Under the pieces are notes generated by a model. It had not been told where the DNA came from, made no database searches, and saw nothing but the letters and a program-made list of their open reading frames with translations. Positions 40,576 through 49,999 of a DNA stretch of 64,000 bases are shown one piece after another (the first letter of the stretch is position 1; each line of letters opens with the position of its first letter). Both the position numbers and the translations under genes were made by a program. The DNA is taken from the NCBI RefSeq assembly GCF_014644555.1, contig NZ_BMKX01000002.1, forward strand, positions 434,001 through 498,000, in the 5' to 3' direction. The stretch is from Glutamicibacter ardleyensis (GTDB taxonomy: Bacteria; Actinomycetota; Actinomycetes; Actinomycetales; Micrococcaceae).

Positions 40576-41430
40576 ATGCCAGTCGTAACCATGCGAGAGC
40601 TGCTAGACAGCGGCGTCCACTTCGGCCACCAGACCCGTCGTTGGAACCCAAAGATGAAGCGCTTCATTTTCACCGAGCGCAACGGCATCTACATCATTGA
40701 CCTGCAGCAGTCGCTGTCGTTCATTGACCGCGCTTACGAGTTCGTCAAGCAGACCGTTGCCCACGGTGGCACCGTACTGTTCGTCGGTACCAAGAAGCAG
40801 GCTCAGGAATCGATCGCTGAGCAGGCTAACCGCGTTGGCCAGCCATACGTGAACCAGCGTTGGCTCGGCGGTATGCTGACCAACTTCCAGACCGTCTCCA
40901 AGCGCGTTCAGCGCATGAAGGAACTGGAAGAGATCAACTTCGAGGACGTTGCCGGTTCGGGCCACACCAAGAAGGAACTTCTGCTGCTCAAGCGCGAGCT
41001 GACCAAGCTGCAGAACAACCTCGGTGGTATCCGCAACCTGACCCGTACCCCTTCCGCTATCTGGATCGTTGACACCAAGAAGGAACACTTGGCTATCGAC
41101 GAAGCTCGCAAGCTGGGCATCCCAGTTGTTGCCATCTTGGACACCAACTGCGATCCAGACGAAGTAACCTACCCAATCCCAGGCAACGACGACGCAATCC
41201 GCTCCGTCAACCTGTTGACCCGCGTTGTTGCAGACGCCGTTGCTGAAGGCCTCATCGCCAAGAACAACAAGGCAACCGGCAAGACCGAGGGTGCAGCAGA
41301 GCCAATGGCTGAGTGGGAGCGCGAGCTTCTCGAAGGCGAAAAGGCAAAGGCAAAGGCTGAGGCTCCTGCCGAAGCCGCAACCGAGGCTCCTGCCGAGGCT
41401 GCTGCTGAAGAGGCTCCAGAAGCCAAGTAG
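40576..41430 (+). CDS. rpsB: 30S ribosomal protein S2
   Basis: [20 protein letters not shown] and [20 protein letters not shown] are the S2 signatures, and [20 protein letters not shown] and [20 protein letters not shown] continue the family alignment over 250 residues. The Ala/Glu/Lys-rich tail from about 245 is an actinobacterial extension. A GAGAGGAG ribosome site precedes the ATG. It assembles late into the 30S subunit and heads the rpsB-tsf unit. Confidence 0.98.
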   Translation: MPVVTMRELLDSGVHFGHQTRRWNPKMKRFIFTERNGIYIIDLQQSLSFIDRAYEFVKQTVAHGGTVLFVGTKKQAQESIAEQANRVGQPYVNQRWLGGMLTNFQTVSKRVQRMKELEEINFEDVAGSGHTKKELLLLKRELTKLQNNLGGIRNLTRTPSAIWIVDTKKEHLAIDEARKLGIPVVAILDTNCDPDEVTYPIPGNDDAIRSVNLLTRVVADAVAEGLIAKNNKATGKTEGAAEPMAEWERELLEGEKAKAKAEAPAEAATEAPAEAAAEEAPEAK

Positions 41431-41495
41431 TCATCTGACTATCTCTTAGAGTTTGCTTCCGCGCGCTAGCGTGGGCGGAAGGATACTCAAAAAGT

Positions 41496-41533
41496 CTCGT
41501 GGGACGGGTTGGTTATCCGACCCGTCCCACGAG
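41496..41533 (+). terminator. Stable hairpin between rpsB and tsf
   Basis: CTCGTGGGACGGGT (41496-41509) pairs perfectly over 14 bases with ACCCGTCCCACGAG, loop ten bases, and there is no T run. It may attenuate read-through or protect the rpsB mRNA end; a full terminator is not assured. Confidence 0.55.
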
Positions 41534-41572
41534 CGACATAAACTTGAAACCTCCTAGTGAACGGGGATGCAC

Positions 41573-42409
41573 GTGGCAAACTACACCGCTGCTGATATCA
41601 AGGCTCTGCGCGAACGTACCGGCGCAGGCATGATGGACGTGAAGAAGGCTCTCGACGAGGCTGACGGCAATGCCGAGAAGGCCATCGAGATCATCCGCGT
41701 CAAGGGTCTGAAGGGCGCTACCAAGCGCGAAGGCCGTTCGACCGCAGAAGGCCTTGTCGCCGCTAAGGTCGATGGCACCGTTGGTGTCATGGTCGAGATC
41801 AACTGCGAGACCGACTTCGTCGCCAAGAACGAGAAGTTCATCGAGCTGGCAAACAAGGTTCTGGATGCCGCTGTGGCTTCCGGCGCGGCAGATGCCGAAG
41901 CCCTGTTGGCTTACGAGCTAGACGGCAAGCCTGTTTCTGAGATCGTTATCGAAGAGGGCGCAATCCTCGGCGAGAAGATCGTTGTCCGCCGTGTCGCCCG
42001 CATTGAGGGTGCAAAGGTTGCAGCTTACCTGCACAAGACCAGCAAGGACCTGCCAGCACAGGTTGGCGTTCTGATGGCTGTTGACGCTGACAGTGAAGCT
42101 GCAGCAACCGTTGCACACGATGTTGCAGTGCACACCGCAGCAATGTCGCCAATCTACCTGTCCCGCGAAGAAGTTCCTGCGGACAAGGTTGCTGACGAGC
42201 GTCGCATCGCTGATGAGACCGCACGCGCAGAGGGCAAGCCAGAAGCTGCCCTTACCAAGATCGTTGAAGGCCGTTTGACCGGCTTCTTCAAGGAAATCGT
42301 ATTGGTTGACCAGGCATTCGCTAAGGACGCAAAGAAGTCCGTAGCCAAGGTCTTCGAAGAAGCTGGCACCAAGCCAGTTGCCTTCGCACGTTTCCGTGTT
42401 GGTGCCTAA
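41573..42409 (+). CDS. tsf: Elongation factor Ts
   Basis: The frame opens at ATG 41567, but GTG 41573 gives the family start MANYTAADIKALRERTGAGM and lies five bases after ACGGGG. GMMDVKKALDEADGNAEKAI and VEINCETDFVAKNEKFIELA are the conserved EF-Tu-contact motifs; total length 278 fits the family. It recycles EF-Tu-GDP. It is followed by a strong terminator, so it ends the rpsB-tsf unit. Confidence 0.97.
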   Translation: MANYTAADIKALRERTGAGMMDVKKALDEADGNAEKAIEIIRVKGLKGATKREGRSTAEGLVAAKVDGTVGVMVEINCETDFVAKNEKFIELANKVLDAAVASGAADAEALLAYELDGKPVSEIVIEEGAILGEKIVVRRVARIEGAKVAAYLHKTSKDLPAQVGVLMAVDADSEAAATVAHDVAVHTAAMSPIYLSREEVPADKVADERRIADETARAEGKPEAALTKIVEGRLTGFFKEIVLVDQAFAKDAKKSVAKVFEEAGTKPVAFARFRVGA

Positions 42410-42463
42410 GGGTTCAGCCACACAGTAAGCGACAGTCGCCGTTGAACGGCGGCTAACCAAGAT

Positions 42464-42509
42464 AAGGGAGGTGAGCCACCGAGCATACTCGGTGACTCAC
42501 CTCCCTTTT
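42464..42509 (+). terminator. Terminator after tsf
   Basis: AAGGGAGGTGAGCCACCGAG pairs with its near-complement on the other side of CATA (one mismatch), ending CCTCCCTTTTC. It is a long, strong intrinsic terminator. Confidence 0.93.
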
Positions 42510-42579
42510 CTTGAGCCCGGATGGCAAGATAGTTTTGAGATCCGGAAATAGAATTCTCAACCCTCAGGAGATAGATTCC

Positions 42580-43302
42580 ATGCCTACCAGTCCAGAAACT
42601 AAACGACGCCGCGTCCTGCTAAAGCTTTCCGGAGAGGTCTTCGGCGGAGGTAACGTCGGTGTTGACCCGACCACCGTGCGCGGAATTGCAGAACAGATTG
42701 CAGCGACCGTTGGTGAAGTAGAAGTAGCCATCGTTGTCGGTGGCGGAAACTTCTTCCGTGGCGCCGAGCTATCAGCCGCTGGTATGGATCGCTCCCGCGC
42801 GGACTACATGGGCATGCTTGGCACCGTCATGAACTGTCTGGCGCTGCAGGACTTCTTGGAACAGTGCGGAGTAGAAACTCGCGTCCAGTCCGCCATTGCC
42901 ATGGCTCAGGTGGCGGAGAACTACATTCCACGTCGCGCCATCCGCCACATGGAAAAAGACCGCGTGGTCATCTTCGGTGCCGGCGCCGGCCTGCCATATT
43001 TCTCCACCGACACCGTGGCCGCTCAGCGTGCCCTCGAAGTTGATGCTGACGAGGTGCTGATGGCCAAGAGCGGCGTAGATGGTGTCTACACCGCAGACCC
43101 AAAGAAGGATCCAAACGCTAAGAAGCTGGACACCCTGACCTACTCCGAGGCGCTACAACGCGACATCCGCGTGATGGACCAGACCGCTATGACCATGTGC
43201 CAAGACAATGCCTTGAACATGCTGGTCTTCGGCATGGAAGGCGAAGGAAATGTGGCCCGCGCCATTCGCGGCGAGCGGATTGGCACCACCGTCACCCCAT
43301 AA
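42580..43302 (+). CDS. pyrH: Uridylate kinase
   Basis: [20 protein letters not shown] and [20 protein letters not shown] are the UMP kinase nucleotide-binding glycines, and [20 protein letters not shown] and [20 protein letters not shown] complete the amino-acid-kinase fold. The start at ATG 42580 has CAGGAG upstream; the longer frame to 42511 overlaps the terminator. It phosphorylates UMP to UDP. The gene is 240 codons, usual for the family. Confidence 0.97.
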   Translation: MPTSPETKRRRVLLKLSGEVFGGGNVGVDPTTVRGIAEQIAATVGEVEVAIVVGGGNFFRGAELSAAGMDRSRADYMGMLGTVMNCLALQDFLEQCGVETRVQSAIAMAQVAENYIPRRAIRHMEKDRVVIFGAGAGLPYFSTDTVAAQRALEVDADEVLMAKSGVDGVYTADPKKDPNAKKLDTLTYSEALQRDIRVMDQTAMTMCQDNALNMLVFGMEGEGNVARAIRGERIGTTVTP

Positions 43303-43416
43303 GGGTGTTCGTGACATAGGATTGAATTAGATGTAGTTGTTCTGCGCTCCTAGGATCGCCCGTGCTGCGGGGGTCGGGGAGCGTGGAACACAAGGTAAAA
43401 GTACTGAGGAGTACCG

Positions 43417-43974
43417 GTGATTGACGAAACGTTGGCGGAAGCCGCCGAAAAGATGGACCGCACCATTGAAGCCGCCAAGGAGGACTTCGCGACGATCCGT
43501 ACCGGTCGCGCCCACCCAGGCATGTATTCCAAGGTCATGGTGGACTACTACGGTTCCCCAACCCCACTGATGCAGCTGGCATCCTTTGCTGTGCCTGAAG
43601 CACGCACCATCACCATCAGCCCGTTCGATATCTCCGCAATGCGAGCTATCGAAAAGGCCTTGGGTGACCCAGAGGTCGGTGCTAACCCATCGAGCGATGG
43701 CAAGATGATTCGCGTTACGCTTCCGGTACTGACCGAGGAACGTCGTAAAGAATACGTCAAGCTGGCTCGCTCCAAGGGCGAAGATGCCAAGGTTGCGGTG
43801 CGTAGCCACCGTCGCAAGGCCAAGGACAGCATCGATAAGTTCGTCAAGGATGGCGAAATTGGTGAAGATGACGGCAGCCGCGCTGAAAAGGAACTCGACG
43901 CACTGACCAAGTCACACGTTGATTCGGTCGATGAGATTCTGAAGAAAAAAGAAGCAGAGCTGCTGGAAGTCTAA
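43417..43974 (+). CDS. frr: Ribosome recycling factor
   Basis: The GTG start follows GAGGAG. The product has the two-domain layout, with KEDFATIRTGRAHPGMYSKV, ITISPFDISAMRAIEKALGD and the C-terminal helix IDKFVKDGEIGEDDGSRAEK. Its 185 residues match the family. With EF-G it splits post-termination ribosomes. It overlaps cdsA (TAATG). Confidence 0.97.
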   Translation: MIDETLAEAAEKMDRTIEAAKEDFATIRTGRAHPGMYSKVMVDYYGSPTPLMQLASFAVPEARTITISPFDISAMRAIEKALGDPEVGANPSSDGKMIRVTLPVLTEERRKEYVKLARSKGEDAKVAVRSHRRKAKDSIDKFVKDGEIGEDDGSRAEKELDALTKSHVDSVDEILKKKEAELLEV

Positions 43975-45485
43975 TGCCAGGCTCGACAGACAACACTGAG
44001 GGCAACGCTTCGGCGGTGCCCTCAGTGGCATCCGGCGAAAACCAGCCTATGACTCGGCGAGAAGCTCGCGCACAGCGCGAAGCCGCCGAACGCGGAAATT
44101 CCCGCGCCTCGAAACTTAAGCGTGCTTTGTCGGGGGAGAAGTCCGAGAGCGTGCAGCCACAGGCTTCAGCACCGAACACCCCCGAGACAGTGCCGCCTCA
44201 AACTCCTGTGGCGACCCCAAAAAGTATCGAACCTCAGGCAGAAGCCAAGGCAAAGATCCCGGTAGGGGAAAAGCCAAAGTCGAAGGATCACGCCGCACCA
44301 AAGCCGGTGCCGGTGATCCGTCCGGCTAATGTGAAGGCGCCGGTTGATACGCCAGGTACATCCAAGCCTGTAGGAAAGACGCAGCAATCAGCAAAGCCAG
44401 TAGCAACGCCGGAGCCGGTTCAGGCTCCGACACCGGCAAGTGATGCGGCCAAATCGAAGGCGAAGGCCGAGGCGAAAGCTCAACTTCTCGCCCCGGTACC
44501 GGCCACCGGACGGTCCGTTGAAAAAACTCAGGCTTCAAAGTCACCGGCAGAAGCTCAACCGGCTCCGCCGCACTCGGATAGCAAAGACTTAGCCGAAACT
44601 GGACATGCCGAGCCTGAAGAAGCTGAGATTCCAGCCGAACTACTCATCGGTGGACCGCCGAAGAAGTCGCGGGCGGGACGAAACCTGCCAGCTGCCATCG
44701 GTGTAGGTTTGGGCATGCTTGGCCTGGCTATGGTGGGACTTTTCTGGGTACCTGCGCTACTGGTTGCGCTCATCGTGATCTTGGCGGGCATCGGCTCGTG
44801 GGAAGTCGCTCGTGCGACAACCTATGCGAAAACTGAGGTGCAGCAGTTCCCGCTGTATCTGGCCTCTGTGCTCCTTCCCGTAAGCGCGATCCTCGGGGGA
44901 CTAGATGCGTTGAGTTTTGCCTACTTAGGTAGTCTGGTCCTTGCTTTGGTCTTCCGAATTTTGGATGGACTCAAGGGCGCTGTGGCCTCGGTGATGAGCA
45001 GTGTCTTCATTATCAGTTGGGTGCCATTACTACTTAGTTTCGCCTTGCTGGTGATGCGCGGGGATAACGGCAACCTACTGATTACCACCATTTTGTTGCT
45101 TGTGGTCAGTAACGACACCTTTGGCTACGCGGTGGGCGTGCTCTTCGGTAAACATCCTATGGCTCCAAAGATTTCTCCCAAGAAATCTTGGGAAGGCTTT
45201 GCCGGATCCATGGTTGGTTCCATGGTCATTGGCGCGCTGGCCGCGAACTACTGGCTGGACATGCCTTGGTGGTCTGGCGTCATTCTCGCTTGCTTCACGA
45301 CCATCGCAGCGACAACTGGCGACTTCGCCGAGTCGATGGTTAAGCGTGAACTGGGGATCAAGGATATGAGTAACCTGTTGCCGGGTCACGGCGGCATTAT
45401 GGATCGACTCGATTCGTTGCTCTTCGCTATCCCGTTGGCCTACCTTGTCTCGCACTTCTTGGAGTGGAGCGTCGCAGTCTTCTAA
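43974..45485 (+). CDS. cdsA: Phosphatidate cytidylyltransferase with long N-terminal extension
   Basis: Residues from about 235 are the multi-span CdsA domain, ending in KISPKKSWEGFAGSMVGSMV and LPGHGGIMDRLDSLLFAIPL, the conserved CDP-DAG synthase signature with catalytic Asp residues. The first 230 residues are a low-complexity Ala/Pro/Lys/Glu-rich segment without predicted structure, about twice as long as in many relatives. It makes CDP-diacylglycerol for phospholipids. It overlaps frr by one base. Confidence 0.95.
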   Translation: MPGSTDNTEGNASAVPSVASGENQPMTRREARAQREAAERGNSRASKLKRALSGEKSESVQPQASAPNTPETVPPQTPVATPKSIEPQAEAKAKIPVGEKPKSKDHAAPKPVPVIRPANVKAPVDTPGTSKPVGKTQQSAKPVATPEPVQAPTPASDAAKSKAKAEAKAQLLAPVPATGRSVEKTQASKSPAEAQPAPPHSDSKDLAETGHAEPEEAEIPAELLIGGPPKKSRAGRNLPAAIGVGLGMLGLAMVGLFWVPALLVALIVILAGIGSWEVARATTYAKTEVQQFPLYLASVLLPVSAILGGLDALSFAYLGSLVLALVFRILDGLKGAVASVMSSVFIISWVPLLLSFALLVMRGDNGNLLITTILLLVVSNDTFGYAVGVLFGKHPMAPKISPKKSWEGFAGSMVGSMVIGALAANYWLDMPWWSGVILACFTTIAATTGDFAESMVKRELGIKDMSNLLPGHGGIMDRLDSLLFAIPLAYLVSHFLEWSVAVF

Positions 45486-45488
45486 ACC

Positions 45489-45526
45489 CGAATGGTGTGG
45501 ACCCGCACACGGATCTGCACCATTCG
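45489..45526 (+). terminator. Weak hairpin after cdsA
   Basis: CGAATGGTG (45489-45497) pairs with CACCATTCG (45518-45526) around a 20-base loop. No T run follows. It may be an RNA-end hairpin rather than a true terminator. Confidence 0.45.
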
Positions 45527-45628
45527 GTGTGCCTATGGCACCAAAATATTTCACAACACATAAGATTGAAGGGTGCCGCGTCATCGCGGTACGCCTGATG
45601 ACTTTTCGTCTAGAACTAAGGAATAGTC

Positions 45629-46201
45629 GTGTCGCAGCAACAAGATGCTCCGTTCTCCCGGGTCCCGGAAAAGGACTTCGGCTACAACGTTAAGCAGGTT
45701 GATGCGTTTCTGAGCCGGGCGCGTGCCACCTTCAACGGCGGCGGAAACGATGATGCCGTGGTGACTAGCCACCTAATCCGTCGCACTACCTTTGCGCCGC
45801 AAAAGGGCGGCTACCAGGCCCGTGAAGTTGATGGTGCATTGGACCGTCTAGAAGACGTCTTTGCTAAGCGCGAGCGTGATGACCTGATTGCCCACCAAGG
45901 TGAAGAAGTGTGGCTGCAACAGGTCGGCCGCCTCGCAGCGATCTTACGCGGACGTTTGCACCGTTCTAAGGGTGAGCGTTTCCGTCGCCCTTCTCGAGCA
46001 AACGCAGCGAGCTACAACATTGAGGACGTTGACCGCCTGTGTGATCAGCTCATCGATTACTTCGAGCGTGACGTGCCTATGGCAGTCGACTCGGTACGTC
46101 GCGTGGAGTTCCGCTCTGCGGTGGGTACAGAAGGCTATGAAGAGTCGCAGGTGGATGCCTTCTTGGACCGTGTGGTCGAGCTGATGGCCTCGATAGACTA
46201 G
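45629..46201 (+). CDS. DivIVA-domain repeat protein
   Basis: The GTG start has AAGGAA upstream. Three copies of a DivIVA-like N-terminal motif are visible: FGYNVKQVDAFLSRAR near 17, KGGYQAREVDGALDRLEDVF near 59, and AASYNIEDVDRLCDQLIDYF and EGYEESQVDAFLDRVVELMA in the C-terminal half. These short motifs bind membranes or polar proteins. No long coiled coil follows, so it is not DivIVA/Wag31 itself. It commonly sits after cdsA in Micrococcaceae. Confidence 0.85.
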   Translation: MSQQQDAPFSRVPEKDFGYNVKQVDAFLSRARATFNGGGNDDAVVTSHLIRRTTFAPQKGGYQAREVDGALDRLEDVFAKRERDDLIAHQGEEVWLQQVGRLAAILRGRLHRSKGERFRRPSRANAASYNIEDVDRLCDQLIDYFERDVPMAVDSVRRVEFRSAVGTEGYEESQVDAFLDRVVELMASID

Positions 46202-46222
46202 ATTTTCACGCACAAAACACGC

Positions 46223-46260
46223 CGCGGCCGCTAGGGAACAGATGTTCCGTAGCGGCCGCG
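46223..46260. terminator. Bidirectional terminator hairpin
   Basis: CGCGGCCGCTA pairs with TAGCGGCCGCG, enclosing an inner stem GGAACA/TGTTCC. It separates the rightward DivIVA-domain gene from the convergent membrane-protein gene. Confidence 0.8.
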
Positions 46261-46275
46261 ATGTAGTTTAAGCGT

Positions 46276-46875
46276 TTAGTCTTGGTCTTCAGATTTTGAC
46301 TGACGTCGTTTTTTGTCTTTTGTAGCGTAGTAGGCGTTTTTAGTTCGTTCCCGGGCTCGTGTTTTAATTTCCACGATGTCCTCTGCGAAGTGCTCCTTAG
46401 TCATGGCTTTGAACTCGGCCAACTTCGCGTCGGTCTCCTGCTGAGTTTCACCTGCCTGCCAGGGCCTAATCAGGAAAAATAAACCCATGTTCACCGCCGC
46501 ATGAATAATTCCAAAGACCACTGCGGTGACTGAATTGCCCCACGCAATGAAGGCAAACACGGCCCCGGTCAGAAGGTATGCGAGCAACGGCAGTACGCTA
46601 TAACCCCAGCCGCCAGGTTCGTTGAGTCTTCCTCGAATCACAAAGGGACGTTCAATACCTACGGCGAGAAGCTCTCCGAGGAGCAGAGTCGCCACCAGCA
46701 CGCCTATGCTAGTTCCCAAACTTGCGGTCATAGAGTCACCGAATAGGGTGGACACCCAGAAAAGCAGCGCAACAACCAATAGTTTCAGTGTTCCGGTGAA
46801 CAAATGACCGGTGAATGTGTGGATCAGTCGGGGCGGAGTCCATGCGGGGTCGTTAACAGGGTGTTCTGTGGGCAT
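46276..46875 (-). CDS. Multi-span membrane protein, unknown function
   Basis: The 199-residue product has five hydrophobic spans (about 25-150), then a charged cytoplasmic tail rich in Lys and Arg (ERTKNAYYATKDKKRRQSKS). No transporter or enzyme signature is seen. A GGAGG-like site (AGGGAGGATC) precedes the ATG at 46873-46875. Confidence 0.7.
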   Translation of the reverse strand: MPTEHPVNDPAWTPPRLIHTFTGHLFTGTLKLLVVALLFWVSTLFGDSMTASLGTSIGVLVATLLLGELLAVGIERPFVIRGRLNEPGGWGYSVLPLLAYLLTGAVFAFIAWGNSVTAVVFGIIHAAVNMGLFFLIRPWQAGETQQETDAKLAEFKAMTKEHFAEDIVEIKTRARERTKNAYYATKDKKRRQSKSEDQD

Positions 46876-46979
46876 CTGTGATCCTCCCTGTGAGTCGCTA
46901 GAGATTTTCTGGTTTCAGTTTAGGATCCCTGAGATCTGAATGCGCTAGTACATAGCCATCAAAACGGGGCCGTGGCCCC

Positions 46980-47177
46980 TTAAATCTCAGCCGCTGTGCG
47001 TTTGGCCTTGTTCTGCTGTATCCGCCGGTCAATGAGCCACCCTGTTCCAATGAACAGTACCGAAGCAACTGAGGTCGTGATCGCTGAGTACAGTGAAGGA
47101 TCAGCAGAGGAATTCCAAAAATATGGGCTCCCAAAGGCAACGATTATCATTAAAAAAATTCCAATAAAAACGTACAT
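46980..47177 (-). CDS. Small two-span membrane protein, 65 aa
   Basis: The product begins MYVFIGIFLMIIVAFGSPYF and has a second span around TTSVASVLFIGTGWLI followed by a basic tail. GAGAGGACAGG precedes the ATG. Function unknown. The stretch 47178-47428 downstream of the symporter gene shows no gene. Confidence 0.65.
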   Translation of the reverse strand: MYVFIGIFLMIIVAFGSPYFWNSSADPSLYSAITTSVASVLFIGTGWLIDRRIQQNKAKRTAAEI

Positions 47178-47428
47178 TCCTGTCCTCTCCCTCTGACAGC
47201 CGAGACGTGAGCAACGCTCAAAGCAGATTCTTACATCTCAAGTTCGACATGCGGATTACGCGAACTTTCGTTAGATGAACTATTCATTCGAGGCTAACAG
47301 TCTCACTGAAATCAGTACATCGTCCTTAAGTACTAGGGGGCGTAACGATGCCTGCTTGATTGCACTACAGAAAGCTCGTTAGCGACTCGTACCGGCTGGT
47401 CTGGGCGAACTTTTGGGTCTGAAACAGG

Positions 47429-48898
47429 CTACTTGTAGCTGCGTTCTGGCACGTGCAGTAATGCCATGACGAGGTCGACATTCGTGGGAATCTTCCGTGG
47501 AGATTTTTTGGATACCAAGATCATCACCACAAAGGCTAGTGGGACGCTCCATGCGGCCGGCTGGCGGAGCATCAACACCCAGAACGAGTCGTTGTTCGGC
47601 ATCATGCTTGAACCGAGCAGAGCGAGCCCACAGCTTGCAGCACCTGCCAACATGCCGGCAATCGCCCCGCGCGCAGTCAAAGAACGCCACCAGATGCCCA
47701 GTAGTAGCAGCGGGCAGATCGTCGACGCGGTAAACGCGAAGACGTTGCCAATAGCACCGGCTAGCGCCAACGAGCTAGTTAGTAAGGCCACAACTACCGG
47801 AATCGCTGTGGCAAGTACCGTGGAGATCCTAAAACCGCGCACGGTGCCATTGAAGAACTCCTGTGAAAGTGCTCCGGCCAATGAGACTGCCAACCCGGAG
47901 GTGGTAGACAAGAACGCGGCAAACGCGCCCCCCACCACCACGGCGGTCAATAAATCTGCAAGGACCCCGTCAAAGACACTGTGCGGTAAGAGCAAGATGG
48001 TGGCATCAGCGTTGGATGCCGAAAGATCTTTGGTGTAGAGAATTCCCAAGACACCCAAGGTGGTCGGCAACAGGTAAAAAACAGAGAGCAGGCAGAGCAC
48101 TATCGCCGTAGTGGTGCGTGCCGCGTGTCCCGTCGGGTTTGTATAGAAGCGCACCAGAACGTGCGGTAGACCGAGCGTGCCAAAGAGCAGAGCCAGGATA
48201 ATCGAGATGGTTTCATACAGGCTCATCGAACTGATCGATTTTAATTGCCCAGCAACCGCCGCGGCTCGCTCGGGGACCGAATACTCGGGCAAGACTTGGA
48301 AGAGTACAAAAAGTGTGGGGATCACTAAGGCCGCAAGTTTGAACCAGTATTGGAATGCCTGCACAAACGTCACCGAACGCATGCCACCGGATACCACCGT
48401 CAGACACACCACCGCGGCGACAATAAGTGGGCCAATCCAGCCAGGGAGCCCGGTGGCAATGGACAGCGTTAATGCCGCCCCATGCATCTGGGGGACGATA
48501 TATAACCAACAGATGATCACCACCAAGTAGGTGGTGATTTTACGTAGCATGATCGAATCTTCGAAGCGGATCTGGGCAAAGTCCGGAATCGTATAAGCCT
48601 GCGACCGGCGCAACGGTGCAGCAACGAATAACAAGAGCATCAAATATCCGGCTGTGTAGCCAATCGGGAACCACAGCCCGGATTGACCACTGAGCACAAT
48701 CAGTCCTGCGACGCCCAAGAATGAGGCGGCCGAGAGGTACTCGCCACCGATGGCAGACGCATTCCACCACGGTCGCACGGTACGCGAAGCAACATAAAAG
48801 TCACTGGTGGTGCGAGATAGTCGCAGCCCGTAGAAGGCGATCAGCATGGTGGTCAGGCTGACAAGAACCAAAGCCAACACGGAAAACAAGTTAGTCAT
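47429..48898 (-). CDS. Sodium:solute symporter (acetate/pyruvate type)
   Basis: About 13 spans are visible; WWNASAIGGEYLSAASFLGV near residue 44 and MRSVTFVQAFQYWFKLAALV near 172 are the SSS-family motifs close to ActP/MctC. Length 489 is usual. It overlaps the small membrane protein gene at its start, so the two form a symporter plus accessory pair, encoded next to the LytSR regulators. Confidence 0.85.
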   Translation of the reverse strand: MTNLFSVLALVLVSLTTMLIAFYGLRLSRTTSDFYVASRTVRPWWNASAIGGEYLSAASFLGVAGLIVLSGQSGLWFPIGYTAGYLMLLLFVAAPLRRSQAYTIPDFAQIRFEDSIMLRKITTYLVVIICWLYIVPQMHGAALTLSIATGLPGWIGPLIVAAVVCLTVVSGGMRSVTFVQAFQYWFKLAALVIPTLFVLFQVLPEYSVPERAAAVAGQLKSISSMSLYETISIILALLFGTLGLPHVLVRFYTNPTGHAARTTTAIVLCLLSVFYLLPTTLGVLGILYTKDLSASNADATILLLPHSVFDGVLADLLTAVVVGGAFAAFLSTTSGLAVSLAGALSQEFFNGTVRGFRISTVLATAIPVVVALLTSSLALAGAIGNVFAFTASTICPLLLLGIWWRSLTARGAIAGMLAGAASCGLALLGSSMMPNNDSFWVLMLRQPAAWSVPLAFVVMILVSKKSPRKIPTNVDLVMALLHVPERSYK

Positions 48899-49266
48899 CG
48901 AGAGATACTCCGGTAGCGCCGTTCGTTACGTGTTGCCGCCCGGTTATAAAGCAAGCCGGCAATGATGATCAATGGGTAAATACCTACACCCAAAATCCAC
49001 CAAGGCAGTGGAATATTAAAGAGCATGATCTGCGAGACCACAGGCCAAAAAACCAAGATCGCGGAGATCCCCACCAGCATGATCAGTAACCCAGCAGCTA
49101 CGGCCACCGCCAGACGTAGCTGGGAGCTGATCAACTGGCGTACATAAAAGTTCTCGGCGCTCTGCTCGGGCCGCGTAGCGGGGATGTCTAGGCTTGCGTC
49201 CTGCGGAGCCTGTACCCGCACACGTTGCGGACGTTGCTGGGCAAAGCGACCTAAAGGTTCGCTCAC
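48895..49266 (-). CDS. Small membrane subunit with two spans, 123 aa
   Basis: After a soluble N-terminus (MSEPLGRFAQQRPQRVRVQA) there are two spans at about 50-72 and 82-110. The pairing with an SSS symporter recalls the DUF485/DUF4212 partner proteins, though the sequence is divergent. It overlaps the symporter by four bases and the response regulator by four. Confidence 0.7.
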   Translation of the reverse strand: MSEPLGRFAQQRPQRVRVQAPQDASLDIPATRPEQSAENFYVRQLISSQLRLAVAVAAGLLIMLVGISAILVFWPVVSQIMLFNIPLPWWILGVGIYPLIIIAGLLYNRAATRNERRYRSISR

Positions 49267-49979
49267 AATGGACGAACCCGGTTTGCGGCCAGGCGTTCGC
49301 GAAGGTAGGGCAGCGCCCGGCGCGAAATCGGCAGTTCAACGCCGTTGACCACTACCGCAGCCTTACCAGTTTGCAACCGCACAGTCTCGATCTTGTCCAT
49401 GGAGACCAAATAGGAGCGGTGAATGCGCACATAACCGGATTCTGCCCACTGCTGTTCCAAATCGTTGAGCGGTACACGAATCAGGTAGCTGGACTCGCGA
49501 GTGTGTAGCCGGGCGTAATCACCTTGAGCCTGTACAAAACCGATTTCGTCACGCGGTATGAGCTTGGTGATGCCACCTTGATCAACGGTGATCATTTCCG
49601 GCTTTGCCGGTTCGTCTTCAACCAATTCGCAGATGCGGCGGACGGATTCGGCCAGTCGCTGCGGGCGGATGGGTTTAAGCACGTAGTCGATAGCCGCCAG
49701 TTCGAAGGCCTCTAAGGCTTGGTCTTCGTCTGCGGTGACAAATACGATCAGTGGCGGATGAGTGAAACGGGAGATTACTCGGGCAATATCCAGTCCAGAC
49801 AGTGCTGGCATGTGGATGTCCAAGAACAGGGCATCTACATCGTTTTCTTCTAAGGCTTTGAGCGCTGCGGCGCCGGAGGTTGCTCGGTGAATTTTTCCGA
49901 TTCGCGAGTCTTGTCCGAGCAGAAAAGATATTTCTTCTACCGCTGGAAGTTCATCATCGGCAACGACCACATTAATCAT
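49263..49979 (-). CDS. LytTR-family response regulator
   Basis: The receiver domain has VVVADDELPAVEEISFLLGQ (acidic pocket), ALFLDIHMPALSGLDIARVI (phospho-Asp at about residue 54) and FVTADEDQALEAFELAAIDY (Thr and, later, KPIRPQ Lys). The C-terminal half is a LytTR DNA-binding domain (IGFVQAQGDYARLHTRESSY). It overlaps the small membrane subunit gene and lies 20 bases after the kinase gene. It likely controls one or both symporter modules. Confidence 0.9.
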   Translation of the reverse strand: MINVVVADDELPAVEEISFLLGQDSRIGKIHRATSGAAALKALEENDVDALFLDIHMPALSGLDIARVISRFTHPPLIVFVTADEDQALEAFELAAIDYVLKPIRPQRLAESVRRICELVEDEPAKPEMITVDQGGITKLIPRDEIGFVQAQGDYARLHTRESSYLIRVPLNDLEQQWAESGYVRIHRSYLVSMDKIETVRLQTGKAAVVVNGVELPISRRALPYLRERLAANRVRPL

Positions 49980-49999
49980 GCCTAAAACTCTACCTTTGC

